Of a stretch of 64,000 nucleotides of DNA, positions 18,095 to 32,418 are shown piece by piece. The notes beneath the pieces are model-generated. The model was given only the letters and a program-made list of their open reading frames with translations. It was not told the DNA's origin and did no database searches. The first letter of the stretch is position 1. Each line of letters starts with the position of its first letter. Source of the stretch: Thermotoga sp. Mc24 (GTDB lineage Bacteria > Thermotogota > Thermotogae > Thermotogales > Thermotogaceae). The position numbers were made by a program, and so were the translations under genes. The stretch is from positions 186,001 through 250,000 of the forward strand of contig NZ_JSFH01000012.1 in the NCBI RefSeq assembly GCF_000784835.1. The letters run 5' to 3'.

Positions 18095-19636
18095 TCACTC
18101 AGCACCTCCGTTTTTTCTGAGAAAACCTTTGGCGATGAGGTACTTGTTTATCGCGTTTATGTAAGCTATCGCGGAAGCCTCCACTATGTCCGTGGAGACA
18201 CCCCTTCCACTGTAGAGTTCACCGTTTATTCTCAACGTGAGTTTGACCTCTCCCTGTGCGTTCTTTCCAGTTCCAACCGCCTGAATTATGTACTCCTCGA
18301 GCTTCGGTTGAATACCGAGCGCTTTGTCTATAGCCTTGAAGATAGCATCCACTGGACCGTTTCCTGCCTCTGCTGCTTCTTTCTTTTCATCTCCAACCTG
18401 AAGCACGACCGCCGCGGTTGGAAGCAGCGTGTTTCCGGTGTGTACATGGAAGTGAACGAGCTTGTAACCGTTGATGGGCTCCCTCAAAACTTCCGAGACG
18501 ATCGAGAAAAGATCATCGTCGTAAACCTCTTTCTTTCTGTCGGCGAGTTCTGTGAACTTCTCGAACACTTTCTGGAAGGTCTCTTCGTCGAGTTTGATGC
18601 CGTAGCTCTCCAGCTTCTTTCTGAGGGCGTGCTTTCCGGAGTGTCTTCCAAGCACGAGCGTCTCGGAAGACCTGCCGATATCGGATGGTTTCATGATCTC
18701 GTAGGTCTCCCTGTGTTTCAGCACACCATCCTGGTGTATACCCGACTCGTGAAGGAACACGTTCTCTCCCACTATGGGTTTGTTTCTGGACGGGATGAGC
18801 CCCGTTATATGTGTGAGGAGCCTGGAAGCGGGGTATATGAGCTCTGTCTTTATACCCGTCTCGTAGGGAAGTTTGTCTTTCCTCACCTTGAGGATCATCA
18901 CGAACTCTTCCAGGGCACAGTTTCCTGCCCTCTCTCCGATACCGTTCAGAGTCACTTCGACCTGGGTGGCTCCGTTCTGAACGGCAGCGAGGGAGTTCGC
19001 CACAGCGAGTCCAAGATCGTTGTGACAGTGCACAGAAAGATCGACATTCTCTATACCGGGCACACCCTCTCTCAAGGTCTTTATGAGTTCTCCAAACTCA
19101 TCGGGAAGGGCGTACCCCACCGTGTCCGGAACATTGATCGTAGTAGCTCCGGCTTCGATCGCCGTCTTGTAGGCTTCTATCAAAAAGGGAACCTCCGTTC
19201 TCGAAGCGTCTTCCGCCGAGAACTCCACAAGGTCGAAGAACTGTTTTGCGTAGCCGACGTATCTTCTGATCCTCTCGAGGATTTCCTCTTTCTCCATTCT
19301 CAGTTTGTATTTTCTGTGAATCGGAGAGGTCGCTATGAAAACGTGTATCATACGTTTGTCTTTTGGTCGATCCTTGAGAGCCTCGTACACCGCGTCTATG
19401 TCCTTTTCAACACACCTTGCGAGTCCCACCACTATGGGTTTCTGAACGGCGCTCGCAACTCTTTTTACAGCTTCAAACTGCACGGGAGATGAAACGGGAA
19501 ACCCAGCCTCGATGAGATCGACACCGAGATCCTCTAACATGAGTGCCATTTCTACTTTTTCCTCAACCGACATCGAAGCCCCTGGGGATTGCTCTCCATC
19601 CCTCAACGTTGTATCGAAGATCTTAATTCTCCTCAT
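18095..19636 (-). CDS. leuA: 2-Isopropylmalate synthase
   Basis: A 513-residue synthase that joins acetyl-CoA and 2-oxoisovalerate, the first leucine step. [15 protein letters not shown] opens the TIM barrel, HCHNDLG gives the metal-binding HxH, and [17 protein letters not shown] follows. The last ~120 residues form the regulatory LeuA dimer domain ([21 protein letters not shown]), so leucine feedback is likely. The start overlaps the end of cimA by 14 bases. Distinguished from its paralogue by DGEQSPG and by the leucine-type barrel. Confidence 0.95.
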   Translation of the reverse strand: MRRIKIFDTTLRDGEQSPGASMSVEEKVEMALMLEDLGVDLIEAGFPVSSPVQFEAVKRVASAVQKPIVVGLARCVEKDIDAVYEALKDRPKDKRMIHVFIATSPIHRKYKLRMEKEEILERIRRYVGYAKQFFDLVEFSAEDASRTEVPFLIEAYKTAIEAGATTINVPDTVGYALPDEFGELIKTLREGVPGIENVDLSVHCHNDLGLAVANSLAAVQNGATQVEVTLNGIGERAGNCALEEFVMILKVRKDKLPYETGIKTELIYPASRLLTHITGLIPSRNKPIVGENVFLHESGIHQDGVLKHRETYEIMKPSDIGRSSETLVLGRHSGKHALRKKLESYGIKLDEETFQKVFEKFTELADRKKEVYDDDLFSIVSEVLREPINGYKLVHFHVHTGNTLLPTAAVVLQVGDEKKEAAEAGNGPVDAIFKAIDKALGIQPKLEEYIIQAVGTGKNAQGEVKLTLRINGELYSGRGVSTDIVEASAIAYINAINKYLIAKGFLRKNGGAE

Positions 19637-21239
19637 CGTTTCTCATCTCCTCTTCATCCCTGTGAAGCTTGTACTCTAAGGATTCGAGAAGAGCGGTCCA
19701 GGAAGCCTCTATGATGTTTGGTGAGACACCAACAGTTCCCCACCTTCTCTTTCCATCGCTGGACTCTATGAGAACCCGTGTTGTCGCTCTGGTACCCGCC
19801 TGCTCGTTCAGGATTCTCACCTTGTAGTCTGTGAGTTTCGTGTCTTTCAGAGACGGATAGAATTTTTCGAGGGCCTTTCTCACCGCTCTGTCGAGCGCTT
19901 CTACCGGTCCTTCTCCTTCTGCCGCGGTGTGTTCAAAGGGTTCGTCGTGTCCCAGTTTTTTTGCAACTTCGTCCGGGACTCTGACCTTCACGGTTGCTTC
20001 GGAGAAACTCTCCTCATCCCTGTTCTTTATGGTCATCACGGTGAAGCCGAGAAACTCAAAGTACTTCTTTCTTTTCCCAAGCATATCCCTGACAAGGAGT
20101 TCAAAAGATGCTTCCGCTCCTTCGAAATGGTATCCCTGCGCTTCCAATTCCTTGATCTTTTCGAGAATCTCCCTGACCTTGGGCGATGATTCATCTACTT
20201 CGAATCCCATTTCTCTTATCTTCTCCAGCACGTTGCTCTTACCGGAAAGCTCTGAGATGGATATGATCCTTCTGTTTCCCACAAGCTCTGGGTTGATGTG
20301 CTCGTAAGTCCTTGGATCGCGTTTTATAGCGGAAACATGAACTCCTCCCTTGTGTGCGAAGGCGTAATCACCCACGTAAGGCATGTTCTCGATGTGAGGT
20401 CTTCCGGAGAGTTCCGCCACGAGGTGTGCCACATCGAAGAGTTTCTTCAAGTTCTCTCTTGGTATAACCTCGAGCCCCATCTTGAGGACGAGATTTGGGA
20501 TCACCGAGCAAAGATTCGCGTTTCCACATCTCTCCCCAAGTCCGTTTATGGTTCCCTGAACGTGCACAGCTCCTTTTCTCACGGCCACAAGTGTGTTCGC
20601 CACCGCCACATCCGAATCGTTGTGAGCGTGTATACCGAGCGGAGCTTTCACGTGTTTTTTCACATCTTCGATGATCTCCTCGATCTCGTGGGGAAGCGTT
20701 CCCCCGTTCGTATCGGCAAGAACAAGACAATCAGCACCCGCTTCCTCTGCCACCTTCAGGGTCTTGAGGGCGTATTCTCTGTTCGCCTTGTACCCATCGA
20801 AGAAGTGTTCCGCGTCGTATATCACTTCATCGGCGAATCTTTTGAGATATGAAACTGTGTCGTATATCATCTTCAGATTCTCCTCGAGCGTTGTTCGCAG
20901 AGCTTTCTCCACGTGAAGATCCCAGCTTTTCCCAAAGATCGTGTAAACAGGTGTTTCTGCTTTTATGAGGGTCTGTATGTTCGTGTCTTCTTCTACTTTC
21001 ACGCCGGGTCTTCTTGTGGAACTGAAAGCCGCCACTTTCAGGTTTTTGAAGTTCATACCTTTTACAGCTTTAAAGAACGCTATATCTTTTGGGTTGGAGC
21101 CAGGCCAGCCCCCCTCCAGATAGTGAACACCGAGACTATCGAGGGCCTCGGCGATTCTGATCTTATCCTCGAGTGAGAAAGAAACCCCAAAAGCCTGTGC
21201 GCCGTCCCTGAGTGTTGTATCGTAGACCTTTATACTCAA
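19623..21239 (-). CDS. cimA: (R)-Citramalate synthase
   Basis: A 538-residue HMGL/LeuA-family synthase. [28 protein letters not shown] and [12 protein letters not shown] are marks of the CimA group, which condenses pyruvate with acetyl-CoA to citramalate and so starts isoleucine synthesis without threonine deaminase. The C-terminal regulatory domain is present ([17 protein letters not shown]), pointing to isoleucine feedback. Older annotation would call it a second LeuA; the [10 protein letters not shown] motif favours citramalate synthase. It sits between ilvD and leuA in one operon, and LeuBCD can serve both pathways. Confidence 0.88.
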   Translation of the reverse strand: MSIKVYDTTLRDGAQAFGVSFSLEDKIRIAEALDSLGVHYLEGGWPGSNPKDIAFFKAVKGMNFKNLKVAAFSSTRRPGVKVEEDTNIQTLIKAETPVYTIFGKSWDLHVEKALRTTLEENLKMIYDTVSYLKRFADEVIYDAEHFFDGYKANREYALKTLKVAEEAGADCLVLADTNGGTLPHEIEEIIEDVKKHVKAPLGIHAHNDSDVAVANTLVAVRKGAVHVQGTINGLGERCGNANLCSVIPNLVLKMGLEVIPRENLKKLFDVAHLVAELSGRPHIENMPYVGDYAFAHKGGVHVSAIKRDPRTYEHINPELVGNRRIISISELSGKSNVLEKIREMGFEVDESSPKVREILEKIKELEAQGYHFEGAEASFELLVRDMLGKRKKYFEFLGFTVMTIKNRDEESFSEATVKVRVPDEVAKKLGHDEPFEHTAAEGEGPVEALDRAVRKALEKFYPSLKDTKLTDYKVRILNEQAGTRATTRVLIESSDGKRRWGTVGVSPNIIEASWTALLESLEYKLHRDEEEMRNDEEN

Positions 21240-21251
21240 AAGACCACCCCC

Positions 21252-24427
<3,176 letters not shown>

Positions 24428-24431
<4 letters not shown>

Positions 24432-26173
24432 CTTTCATCACCTCTCCTGCCCTCTTCGATGACCTTCAGAACTCTTTCCACGAAAGTTTCATCGTATGGG
24501 GCTTCAAGAAGTGGTGTCCCCACGTCTCCTCCCGGTGGCACCATCGGAAGAACGTTCTCAGCGGGATCAACGACGGCGTGGATGAGCATCGGTTCTCTGG
24601 ACATTGCGAGCTTTTCGATCGCTTCATCGACTTGATCGGGTTTCTCTATTCTCATCGCTTTTATACCAATGGCTTCCGCTATCTTCGCGAAATCCGGGTT
24701 GTCAGACAGAATAGTGGCAGAGTATCTGCAATTGAAGAAGAGTTGCTGCCACTGTCTCACCATTCCCAACGCTTTGTTGTCCATCACGATGATCTTCAGA
24801 GGGAGGTTGTATCTCTTTATCGTCATGAGCTCCTGTATGTTCATCTGGAAACCACCGTCTCCGGCGAAGACTACAACTTCTCTGTCAGGAACTCCTATTT
24901 TGGCTCCTATCCCGGCAGGAAGGGCATATCCCATCGTTCCAAGTCCTCCGGAACACAGGAAAGACCTCTGATGTTTGAATTTGTAGAACTGTGCAACCCA
25001 CATCTGGTTCTGTCCCACATCCGCAACGACCACCGTGTCATCTGGAAAGACTTCGTTCACCTTTTCCACAACGTACTGAGGTTTTATGAGCTTCCCATCC
25101 CTCTTGTAGGTGAGCGGGTGCTTTCTCTTTATCTCCTGAAGCTCTTCGACCCAGTCTGAGAAGTCCGTCTCGATTTCGTATTTCAAGAATTCCTGTAGGA
25201 CACTCTTCAGATCACCGACTATGGGCACGTCTACCCTTACGTTCTTCCCGATCTCGGCGGGATCTATGTCAACGTGGACTATCTTGGCGTTCTTTGCGAA
25301 TGTCCTGGGATTTCCGAGGATCCTGTCGCTGAATCTCACACCGAGGGCGATGACAAGATCCGCGTTGGCCACAGCGTAGTTTCCATAGTAAGTACCGTGC
25401 ATTCCTATTCCGTCATAGTAAAGTCTCTCATCGGAAGGGTTAACCCCACGTCCCATGAGGGTACTGACAGCGGGAACCCTGAATTTGTCGATGAACTGGT
25501 TTACGAGATCCATTGCACCGGAAAGATTCGCTCCACCACCTACAATGACAACAGGGCGTTTCGACTCTTTCAAGAGTTCAACCGCTTTCTTTATCTGTTT
25601 GGGATGACCTTTCACCGTGGGTTTGTACCCCAATATTTCTACCGTATCGGGATAATTGAATTCTCCTTCGGCCGTTTGTATATCTTTTGGAAAATCCAGG
25701 ACAACGGGTCCTGGTCTCCCCGTTGTGGCAACGTAGAACATTTCTTTTATCGCGTAAGGAAGTTCTTCTATACTTGTGACGAGATGGTTGTGCTTGGTAA
25801 TGGGCATGGTGATTCCTGTGACATCCACTTCCTGGAAGGCATCGGTTCCTATTAAAGAAGTTGGAACCTGACCGGTGATCACTACGATCGGAATCGAATC
25901 CATGTAGGCTGTGGCTATGCCCGTGACCGTGTTCGTGGCACCCGGTCCGGAAGTGACGATGACCACTCCGGGTTTTCCCGTGACCCTCGCGTAACCATCT
26001 GCCGCGTGTGTGGCTCCCTGCTCGTGTCTGAAGAGATAGAATTTTATCTTATCTTCGTAATTGCAGAGTTCGTCGTATACGTTGATGATTGCACCACCAG
26101 GGATACCGAAAATCGTATCTACTCCTTCCCTCAGAAGGGCTTCAAATAACATCTTTGAACCTTTCATCTTCAC
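24428..26173 (-). CDS. ilvB: Acetolactate synthase large subunit
   Basis: A 581-residue thiamine-diphosphate enzyme that makes acetolactate from two pyruvates (valine, leucine) or acetohydroxybutyrate (isoleucine). GIPGGAIINVYDEL and the catalytic RHEQGATHAADGYARVTG give the PYR domain with its glutamate; GDGGFQMNIQELMTI up to VMDNKALG is the ThDP-metal motif. GTG 26173 lies 8 bases after AGGAG and is preferred; GTG 26182 and ATG 26167 also lie in frame. First gene of the operon. Confidence 0.95.
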
Positions 26174-26201
26174 GTGAACCACTCCTCTCGGAGGTTGAAT
26201 G

Positions 26202-26207
26202 ATTATA
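26202..26207 (-). promoter_or_regulatory. -10 element of the ilv-leu operon
   Basis: On the minus strand a perfect TATAAT ends ~29 bases before the ilvB GTG. There is no convincing -35 at 16-18 bases; TTGATT lies 21 bases upstream. The leader would be about 20 bases, too short for a leader-peptide attenuator or a T-box. Confidence 0.5.
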
Positions 26208-26401
26208 CCAGATCTGGAATAATAAATAAATCAAGAGGGGTTTTTAGGAATGGTATATCACTCGCTTTAAAATGTCAAGTTGTTGAATCGAATTTTTTGT
26301 TAGAAGTAGCATTTTTATCATGAAAATGTAAAATTTAGGATAAGATGCGAACATATCGATCCTTTAAAATGTTCACAAACTCTTCCCAGGGAGTGAGAAA
26401 A

Positions 26402-28564
26402 GTGCGGGTAGGAATCGCGGGGCTTGGAACTGTGGGCGGCAGTATATATCGCATACTGAAAGAAAGAGGAAATGAAATAGAAAAAAGAGTCGGTGAAAAG
26501 TTCATCATTTCAAAGGTGATAAATCGCTCTCCTAAAAAATACGAACTACTCGGTGTGTCGAAAGAGGAGATAGCTTTCGATTTCGATGATCTCATCTTGA
26601 ACAGCGACGTGGTTGTGGAAGCAATAGGTGGGACAGACGTGGCGGTCGATCTCGTGCGACGTGCTTTGGAGCTGGGGAGAATCGTGGTAACCCCAAACAA
26701 GAATCTCATCTCCGAGTACGGCAATGAATTCTTAGAGTACATAAAGAAACGAAAGCTTTTCTTCGAGGCATCTGTGGGTGGGGGTATTCCCATAATATCT
26801 CTCCTTCAGGATTATCTGATCTTTCAGAAAGTCACAAGGATACGTGGAATAATGAACGGAACAACGAATTACATCCTCACGGAGATGAGCAAGGGAAGAT
26901 CTTTCGAAGAAGTTTTGAAAGAGGCTCAGGATCTTGGCTACGCTGAGGCTGACCCTACAAACGACATCGAAGGTTACGACGTGGCGTACAAGGTTTCCGT
27001 TCTGGCCGGTGTGGTAACGGGAAGGTTCCCGGGCATAGACAGCGTGCAGTTTGAAGGCATAACCAGAATAGATCCGGAGTATCTCAAGGAGATCGTTCGC
27101 TCTGGAAGAAAGCTGAAGCTGATCGGAGAACTCGACTTTGCGACAAACAGATACGAGGTGCGTTTGAGAGAAGTAACACCGGAGGATCCGTTCTTCAACG
27201 TGGACGGTGTGGACAACGCGATAGAAGTTTCAACCGATCTCGCTGGAGATTTCCTTTTGAAGGGAAGGGGAGCGGGTGGATATCCCACCGCCAGCGCCGT
27301 GATAGCGGATCTCTTCAGAGTGGCGAAGTACAAAGTTCTCGGTGGTGCCGAGAAGTTCTCAGTTGTGGTGATGAAGTTCGGTGGAGCCGCCATCTCCGAT
27401 GTGGAAAAACTCGAGAAGGTGGCCGAGAAGATCATAAAGAGGAAGAAGAGCGGTGTGAAACCCGTTGTCGTACTTTCCGCTATGGGAGACACCACAGATC
27501 ACCTGATAGAACTCGCAAAGACAATCGACGAAAACCCTGATCCGAGAGAACTCGACCTCCTTCTTTCGACAGGAGAGATACAGAGCGTGGCTCTCATGAG
27601 TATCGCACTCAGAAAGAGAGGTTACAAATCGATTTCCTTCACTGGAAATCAACTGAGGATCATAACCGACAAACGTTACGGATCGGCAAGGATCATCGAT
27701 ATCAACACGGATATCATTTCGAGGTATTTGAAACAAGATTTCATACCTGTCGTCGCCGGGTTTCAGGGTATAACCGAGACGGGGGACATCACCACCCTCG
27801 GGAGGGGTGGATCGGATCTCACAGCGATCGCTCTCGCTTACTCACTGGGAGCGGATCTGTGTGAACTCTACAAAGACGTGGACGGGGTGTACACGGCGGA
27901 TCCCAGGATCGTAAAGAACGCGCGGGTGATAAAAGAGCTCTCCTGGGAAGAGATGATCGAGCTTTCAAGACACGGTGCCCAGGTGCTGCAGGCAAGAGCG
28001 GCAGAATTCGCGAGAAAGTACGGTGTCAAGGTTCTCATAAAGAACGCACACAAGGAGACTCGTGGAACTCTCATATGGGAGGGGACAAAAGTGGAGAATC
28101 CAATCGTCAGGGCGGTTACCTTTGAAGATGGTATGGCGAAAGTCGTTTTGAAGGACGTGCCAGATAAACCAGGTGTTGCAGCACGGATTATGAGAACTCT
28201 CTCACAGATGGGAGTGAACATCGACATGATCATACAGGGAATGAAAAATGGAGAGTACAACACTGTAGCATTCATCGTTCCAGAATCCCAGCTTGGAAAA
28301 CTCGACATCGACCTTTTGAAAACAAGAAGCGACGCAAAAGAAATCATCATTGAAAAAGGACTCGCAAAGGTCTCCATCGTAGGGGTGAACCTCACCTCAA
28401 CACCTGAAATCTCCGCCACTCTCTTTGAAACACTGGCGAACGAGGGGATCAACATCGATATGATCAGTGCATCGAACAGCAGGATCTCTGTGATCATAGA
28501 CGGGAAATACGTGGAGGATGCCGTGAAGGCGATCCACAGCAGATTCGAACTGGACAGGGAGTGA
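26402..28564 (+). CDS. Homoserine dehydrogenase-aspartokinase fusion (HSD first)
   Basis: A 720-residue bifunctional enzyme for the first and third steps from aspartate to homoserine. Residues 1-~315 are homoserine dehydrogenase: Rossmann [30 protein letters not shown] and [11 protein letters not shown] with the [17 protein letters not shown]-type active site. The aspartokinase follows, with KFGG starting at K325, then [15 protein letters not shown], and two C-terminal ACT domains (from ~580) for feedback control. The order is opposite to enterobacterial ThrA/MetL; a T. maritima enzyme of this inverted kind has been described. GTG 26402 is chosen, 8 bases after GGGAG; the ATG at 26345 would add 19 non-family residues. 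Confidence 0.92.
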   Translation: MRVGIAGLGTVGGSIYRILKERGNEIEKRVGEKFIISKVINRSPKKYELLGVSKEEIAFDFDDLILNSDVVVEAIGGTDVAVDLVRRALELGRIVVTPNKNLISEYGNEFLEYIKKRKLFFEASVGGGIPIISLLQDYLIFQKVTRIRGIMNGTTNYILTEMSKGRSFEEVLKEAQDLGYAEADPTNDIEGYDVAYKVSVLAGVVTGRFPGIDSVQFEGITRIDPEYLKEIVRSGRKLKLIGELDFATNRYEVRLREVTPEDPFFNVDGVDNAIEVSTDLAGDFLLKGRGAGGYPTASAVIADLFRVAKYKVLGGAEKFSVVVMKFGGAAISDVEKLEKVAEKIIKRKKSGVKPVVVLSAMGDTTDHLIELAKTIDENPDPRELDLLLSTGEIQSVALMSIALRKRGYKSISFTGNQLRIITDKRYGSARIIDINTDIISRYLKQDFIPVVAGFQGITETGDITTLGRGGSDLTAIALAYSLGADLCELYKDVDGVYTADPRIVKNARVIKELSWEEMIELSRHGAQVLQARAAEFARKYGVKVLIKNAHKETRGTLIWEGTKVENPIVRAVTFEDGMAKVVLKDVPDKPGVAARIMRTLSQMGVNIDMIIQGMKNGEYNTVAFIVPESQLGKLDIDLLKTRSDAKEIIIEKGLAKVSIVGVNLTSTPEISATLFETLANEGINIDMISASNSRISVIIDGKYVEDAVKAIHSRFELDRE

Positions 28565-29610
28565 TGAAATTGGGAATACTCGAAAAGTACAGAGAATTTC
28601 TTCCCGTAACAGACAAAACCCCCATGCTCTCTTTGAATGAAGGGAACACTCCTCTCATACCCCTCGTGAACATGAGTAGGGAACTCGGAATAAACATCTA
28701 CGTAAAATACGAAGGGGCCAATCCGACGGGGTCCTTCAAAGACAGAGGAATGGTCGTTGCCGTCGCAAAAGCACTGGAAGAAGGCTCGAAAGCCATCATG
28801 TGCGCTTCGACGGGAAACACCTCCGCGTCCGCTGCCGCGTACGCAGCAAGGGCGGGAATAAAGGCGATCGTTCTGATACCGGAAGGGAAGATCGCGCTCG
28901 GAAAATTGGCTCAGGCGATGATATACGGCGCTGTGGTGCTTCAGGTGAGAGGAAATTTCGACAAGTGTCTGGAATTGGTCAAGGAAATCACATCTAAATA
29001 TCCCATCACACTCGTGAACAGCATCAATCCCTACAGACTCGAAGGGCAGAAAACGGCCGCTTTTGAGATAGTCGACGAGCTCGGCGATGCACCGGATTAC
29101 CATTTCATACCCGTGGGAAACGCGGGCAACATCTCCGCTTACTGGATGGGGTACAAAGAGTACTACCAGCATGGGTTCTCTACCAAACTGCCGAAGATGA
29201 TGGGATTCCAGGCGGAAGGAGCTGCCCCCATAGTTCGCGGCCATCCCATAGAAAACCCGGAGACGATCGCCACTGCCATAAGGATTGGTAACCCCGCAAA
29301 CTGGGAAAAAGCGGTGCGGGCACGCGACGAATCTGGCGGAGACATCGACATGGTGAGCGACGAAGAAATACTACGTGCCCAAAGGCTCTTAGCCCAGAAA
29401 GAGGGAATCTTCTGCGAACCCGCGTCCGCTGCTTCAATAGCGGGTCTTTTGAAGAAGCACAAGCAGGGAATCTTCAAAGGTGGAGAAACCGTCGTGTGTA
29501 CCCTCACCGGGAACGGTTTGAAGGATCCAAACATCGTCATCTCACAGCTTGAGCCCCCAAGGACCATAGAAGGAAGAGTAGAAGAGATTCTGGAGGTACT
29601 CGACATATGA
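28564..29610 (+). CDS. thrC: Threonine synthase
   Basis: A 348-residue PLP enzyme converting O-phosphohomoserine to threonine. [25 protein letters not shown] (PLP lysine in SFKD), [19 protein letters not shown] and [10 protein letters not shown] are typical. It is of the short, ~350-residue class without the extra N-terminal domain of the E. coli form. The ATG overlaps the stop of the upstream fusion gene by one base; a GTG directly before it is also possible. Confidence 0.95.
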   Translation: MKLGILEKYREFLPVTDKTPMLSLNEGNTPLIPLVNMSRELGINIYVKYEGANPTGSFKDRGMVVAVAKALEEGSKAIMCASTGNTSASAAAYAARAGIKAIVLIPEGKIALGKLAQAMIYGAVVLQVRGNFDKCLELVKEITSKYPITLVNSINPYRLEGQKTAAFEIVDELGDAPDYHFIPVGNAGNISAYWMGYKEYYQHGFSTKLPKMMGFQAEGAAPIVRGHPIENPETIATAIRIGNPANWEKAVRARDESGGDIDMVSDEEILRAQRLLAQKEGIFCEPASAASIAGLLKKHKQGIFKGGETVVCTLTGNGLKDPNIVISQLEPPRTIEGRVEEILEVLDI

Positions 29611-30452
29611 AGATCCTGGTGCCGGCCACAACAACCAATCTCGGAGCGGGATTCGATGTCTTTGGACTCGCGCTGGATCTTTTCAACGAGGTAGAGTTTT
29701 CCTTCGATACGAAAGAGACAACCATAGAAAGTGTTGGAAAATACGCACCGGATTTGAAAGATCATAATCTGTTTTTCAAAGTCTTCGAGTTCTTCGAAAG
29801 AAGAACCGGGTACAGGGTACCACCTGTCTGGATCAAGCAGACGTGCAACATTCCTGTGTCGAGTGGCCTTGGATCGAGCGCAGCCGTGATCGTTGCGGCA
29901 CTCCACATTGCGAACGAAGGAACAGGTAGGAACCTTTCACGGGAAGATCTCATGAAACTCGCTGCGGAGCTGGAAGGCCATCCCGACAACGTTGTTCCCG
30001 CCTTCACAGGAGGTCTCGTTGTTTGTTATCAAAACGGAAGTCACTTTGATTTTGAAAAGTTCGAAATCGACCTTTCTCTCACCTTTCTCGTTCCGAACTT
30101 TTCAATGTGCACGAATGAAATGAGAAAGATCCTTCCGGAGAAGGTTCCTTTTGAAGACGCTGTTTTCAACATAAAGAATTCGTGCCAGTTCCTTGCAAAG
30201 ATCGCAGCCGGAAAGATCACAGAGGCCCTGAAATACGTAGGAGATCGTCTTCACCAGAACTACAGAATAAACGGCAACAGGAAGATGAAAGAGTTTGTGG
30301 AAGCCATTTTGTCAAAAAATCCCGAATACTGGTTTGTGAGTGGATCCGGTCCTTCTGTTTGTTCCAGCATAAACAACTTCGACGGAATTCCTTATCTCAA
30401 AGACGTTCTGAAGCTGAGAGTGAACAACAGGGGGATGATAATCTCAGAATAG
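29607..30452 (+). CDS. thrB: Homoserine kinase
   Basis: A 281-residue GHMP kinase that phosphorylates homoserine, the step before Thr[21 protein letters not shown] opens the domain, [17 protein letters not shown] is the ATP-binding motif, and VSGSGPSVC is the C-terminal motif 3. Length and order are typical. The ATG overlaps the thrC stop in ATGA, so the whole threonine branch is coupled in one transcript. Confidence 0.95.
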   Translation: MKILVPATTTNLGAGFDVFGLALDLFNEVEFSFDTKETTIESVGKYAPDLKDHNLFFKVFEFFERRTGYRVPPVWIKQTCNIPVSSGLGSSAAVIVAALHIANEGTGRNLSREDLMKLAAELEGHPDNVVPAFTGGLVVCYQNGSHFDFEKFEIDLSLTFLVPNFSMCTNEMRKILPEKVPFEDAVFNIKNSCQFLAKIAAGKITEALKYVGDRLHQNYRINGNRKMKEFVEAILSKNPEYWFVSGSGPSVCSSINNFDGIPYLKDVLKLRVNNRGMIISE

Positions 30453-30463
30453 GGGGTGTATCG

Positions 30464-31198
30464 ATGGAGGCAGTGATTGTAAAGGATCTGAAAAGAAGCA
30501 TTGGAAAGAAAGAGATCCTGAAAGGAATTTCTTTTGAGATCCAAGAAGGAGAGATCTTTGGTCTCATAGGACCAAACGGTGCGGGGAAGACCACCACACT
30601 CAGGATCATCTCAACGCTGATCAAACCTTCTTCCGGAACTGTCACCGTATTCGGAAAGAACGTTGTCGAAGAGCCACACGAAGTGAGGAAGTTGATCAGC
30701 TACCTTCCCGAAGAAGCGGGTGCCTACAGGAACATGAGGGGAATCGAGTATCTGAGATTCGTTGCGGGTTTTTACGCTTCCAGTTCAAGTGAGATGGAAG
30801 AGATGATCGAACGGGCAATGGAGATCGCCGATCTCGGTGAAAAGATAAAAGAAAGAATCTCAACCTACAGCAAAGGTATGGTGAGAAAACTCCTCATAGC
30901 GAGGTCTTTGATGGTGAATCCTCGTCTCGCCATCCTCGACGAACCCACCTCCGGTCTCGATGTCCTCAACGCAAGAGCGGTGAGAAAGATATTGAAACGG
31001 GCATCTCAGGAAGGTCTCACCATACTGCTCTCCTCTCACAACATGCTCGAAGTAGAGCTCCTCTGTGATCGAATAGCGCTGATCCACAACGGAATGATCG
31101 TGGAAACGGGAACCGCCGAAGAACTCAAAGAAAAGTACAGAGCACAGAACATCGAAGAGGTCTTCGAGGAGGTGGTGAAATGTTCGGAAGACTTCTGA
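30464..31198 (+). CDS. ABC exporter ATP-binding protein
   Basis: A 244-residue ABC-2-type ATPase. Walker A GPNGAGKTTTL, signature YSKGMVRKLLIARSL (S-K-G variant), Walker B LAILDEPTSGLDV and the switch histidine in LLSSHNMLEVE are complete. ATG 30464 follows AGGGGG; the frame is open further upstream but only as an overlap with thrB. It is 11 bases after thrB and overlaps the permease gene by 19 bases. Resembles NatA-type systems; the substrate is unknown. Cotranscription with the threonine genes could mean amino-acid export, but this is only inference. Confidence 0.9.
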   Translation: MEAVIVKDLKRSIGKKEILKGISFEIQEGEIFGLIGPNGAGKTTTLRIISTLIKPSSGTVTVFGKNVVEEPHEVRKLISYLPEEAGAYRNMRGIEYLRFVAGFYASSSSEMEEMIERAMEIADLGEKIKERISTYSKGMVRKLLIARSLMVNPRLAILDEPTSGLDVLNARAVRKILKRASQEGLTILLSSHNMLEVELLCDRIALIHNGMIVETGTAEELKEKYRAQNIEEVFEEVVKCSEDF

Positions 31199-32418
31199 AG
31201 AAAGAGATAAAAGAGCTTCTCAATCTGGGGACGATCGTCTCTGTCGTTGTGATGGCTGTTCTGTACGCTTCACTGGGTAACGTGTTCAAAAGCGCCGTAG
31301 AGAAATCCACTGCTGGTCAAAAGGTGGCGATTGTGAGGGAAGATACGGGAACGATCGCCAAACTCGCAGAGAAAACACTCAGTGATGTGGTAAACGTCGT
31401 GTACGCAGGAAGCGATCTGAAAGAAGCGGAAGAAACCGTGAAAAAGGAGAAGGCTTCTGCGATCATTGTGATACCCGAAGATTTTTCTCAAAGTCTGGAA
31501 TCGGGTGAAAAAGCACGGTTGGAAATTGTGTGGTACCTAAGAGGAACCGGCCTGTCAGAAGCGGTCTCCACAGGTATGATCTCATCTCTGATCGAATCCC
31601 TCAAAGTGCAACTCGCTTCATTTGTACTGAATGATCCGAAAAAAGCCCAGCTTCTGTTCAATCCATTCGAAGTCGTTCAACATACCTATTTGAAGGGCAA
31701 ACTCTTTGAAAATCACTCACCAAAAGAGATAATGAACGTCTTCTACTCTCAAAACATAACGATTCCCATTCTGATCATGATGCTGATTGTCATGTCAGGA
31801 TCTTCCCTCATCACCTCACTCGCACTTGAGAAGGAGAACAAAACTCTCGAGACACTCCTCACGATGCCTGTGAAAAGGGAACACATCGCACTCGCAAAGA
31901 TCGTGGGAAGTGCGATCGGTGGTTTGATCTTTGCGGGAATATACATGGCAGGCTTCTACAGCTACCTGAATTCTCTAACGCAGGATGTTCAGGGAATGGG
32001 ATTGAACTTTAAAACCGTAGATTTTCTACTGATGGGATTGAGTCTCTTTCTTTCCATCTTGGCTGGCCTTTCTCTCTGTATGCTACTCGGTATGATGGCA
32101 AAAAACGAGAGCAGCGCTCAGCTTCTCACGTTTCCCATTTCGATACTCGCACTGGTTCCGATGATAGCGAACATGATCATGGATTTTTCGAACCTTCCAG
32201 GAATTCTCAAGGTAATTGTTTTCCTGATTCCTTTCTCTCATCCCATAATGTCTCCGAAGCTGACTTTTTATGGGGAATATGGTCTCATTCTCTCGGGAAT
32301 TCTGTACCTTCTCATCTTTTCCGTCGTCACCACGATCTTTGTATTCAGAATTTTCAACTCAGATTACATCGTTCTTGGATGGCAGGGGGAGAAAAGTTTG
32401 AAGTTTTTCTCACGTTGA
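31180..32418 (+). CDS. ABC-2 type permease (NatB-like)
   Basis: A 412-residue membrane partner of the ATPase. One N-terminal helix (LGTIVSVVVMAVLYASLG), then an external domain of ~170 residues, then about six more helices beginning at ITIPILIMMLIVMSGSSLI; the ALEKENKTLETLLTMPVKR loop is the conserved coupling segment of ABC-2 permeases. RBS GGAGGTGGTG. Its end overlaps the convergent malic enzyme gene by 9 bases, and no separate terminator is seen. Confidence 0.87.
   Translation: MFGRLLKKEIKELLNLGTIVSVVVMAVLYASLGNVFKSAVEKSTAGQKVAIVREDTGTIAKLAEKTLSDVVNVVYAGSDLKEAEETVKKEKASAIIVIPEDFSQSLESGEKARLEIVWYLRGTGLSEAVSTGMISSLIESLKVQLASFVLNDPKKAQLLFNPFEVVQHTYLKGKLFENHSPKEIMNVFYSQNITIPILIMMLIVMSGSSLITSLALEKENKTLETLLTMPVKREHIALAKIVGSAIGGLIFAGIYMAGFYSYLNSLTQDVQGMGLNFKTVDFLLMGLSLFLSILAGLSLCMLLGMMAKNESSAQLLTFPISILALVPMIANMIMDFSNLPGILKVIVFLIPFSHPIMSPKLTFYGEYGLILSGILYLLIFSVVTTIFVFRIFNSDYIVLGWQGEKSLKFFSR

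Noticed and set aside
17963-19492. 509-codon plus-strand open frame
   Set aside because: Antisense of leuC/leuA; made possible by codon bias, with no recognisable domain.
19623-21239. Duplicate leuA
   Set aside because: [10 protein letters not shown] and the barrel opening [10 protein letters not shown] point to citramalate synthase, not a second isopropylmalate synthase.
26173-26401. Leader-peptide attenuator or T-box for the ilv operon
   Set aside because: The -10 is only ~29 bases from the start codon, leaving no room for such a leader.
27868-29244. 458-codon minus-strand open frame
   Set aside because: Antisense of the aspartokinase part and thrC, no family motif.
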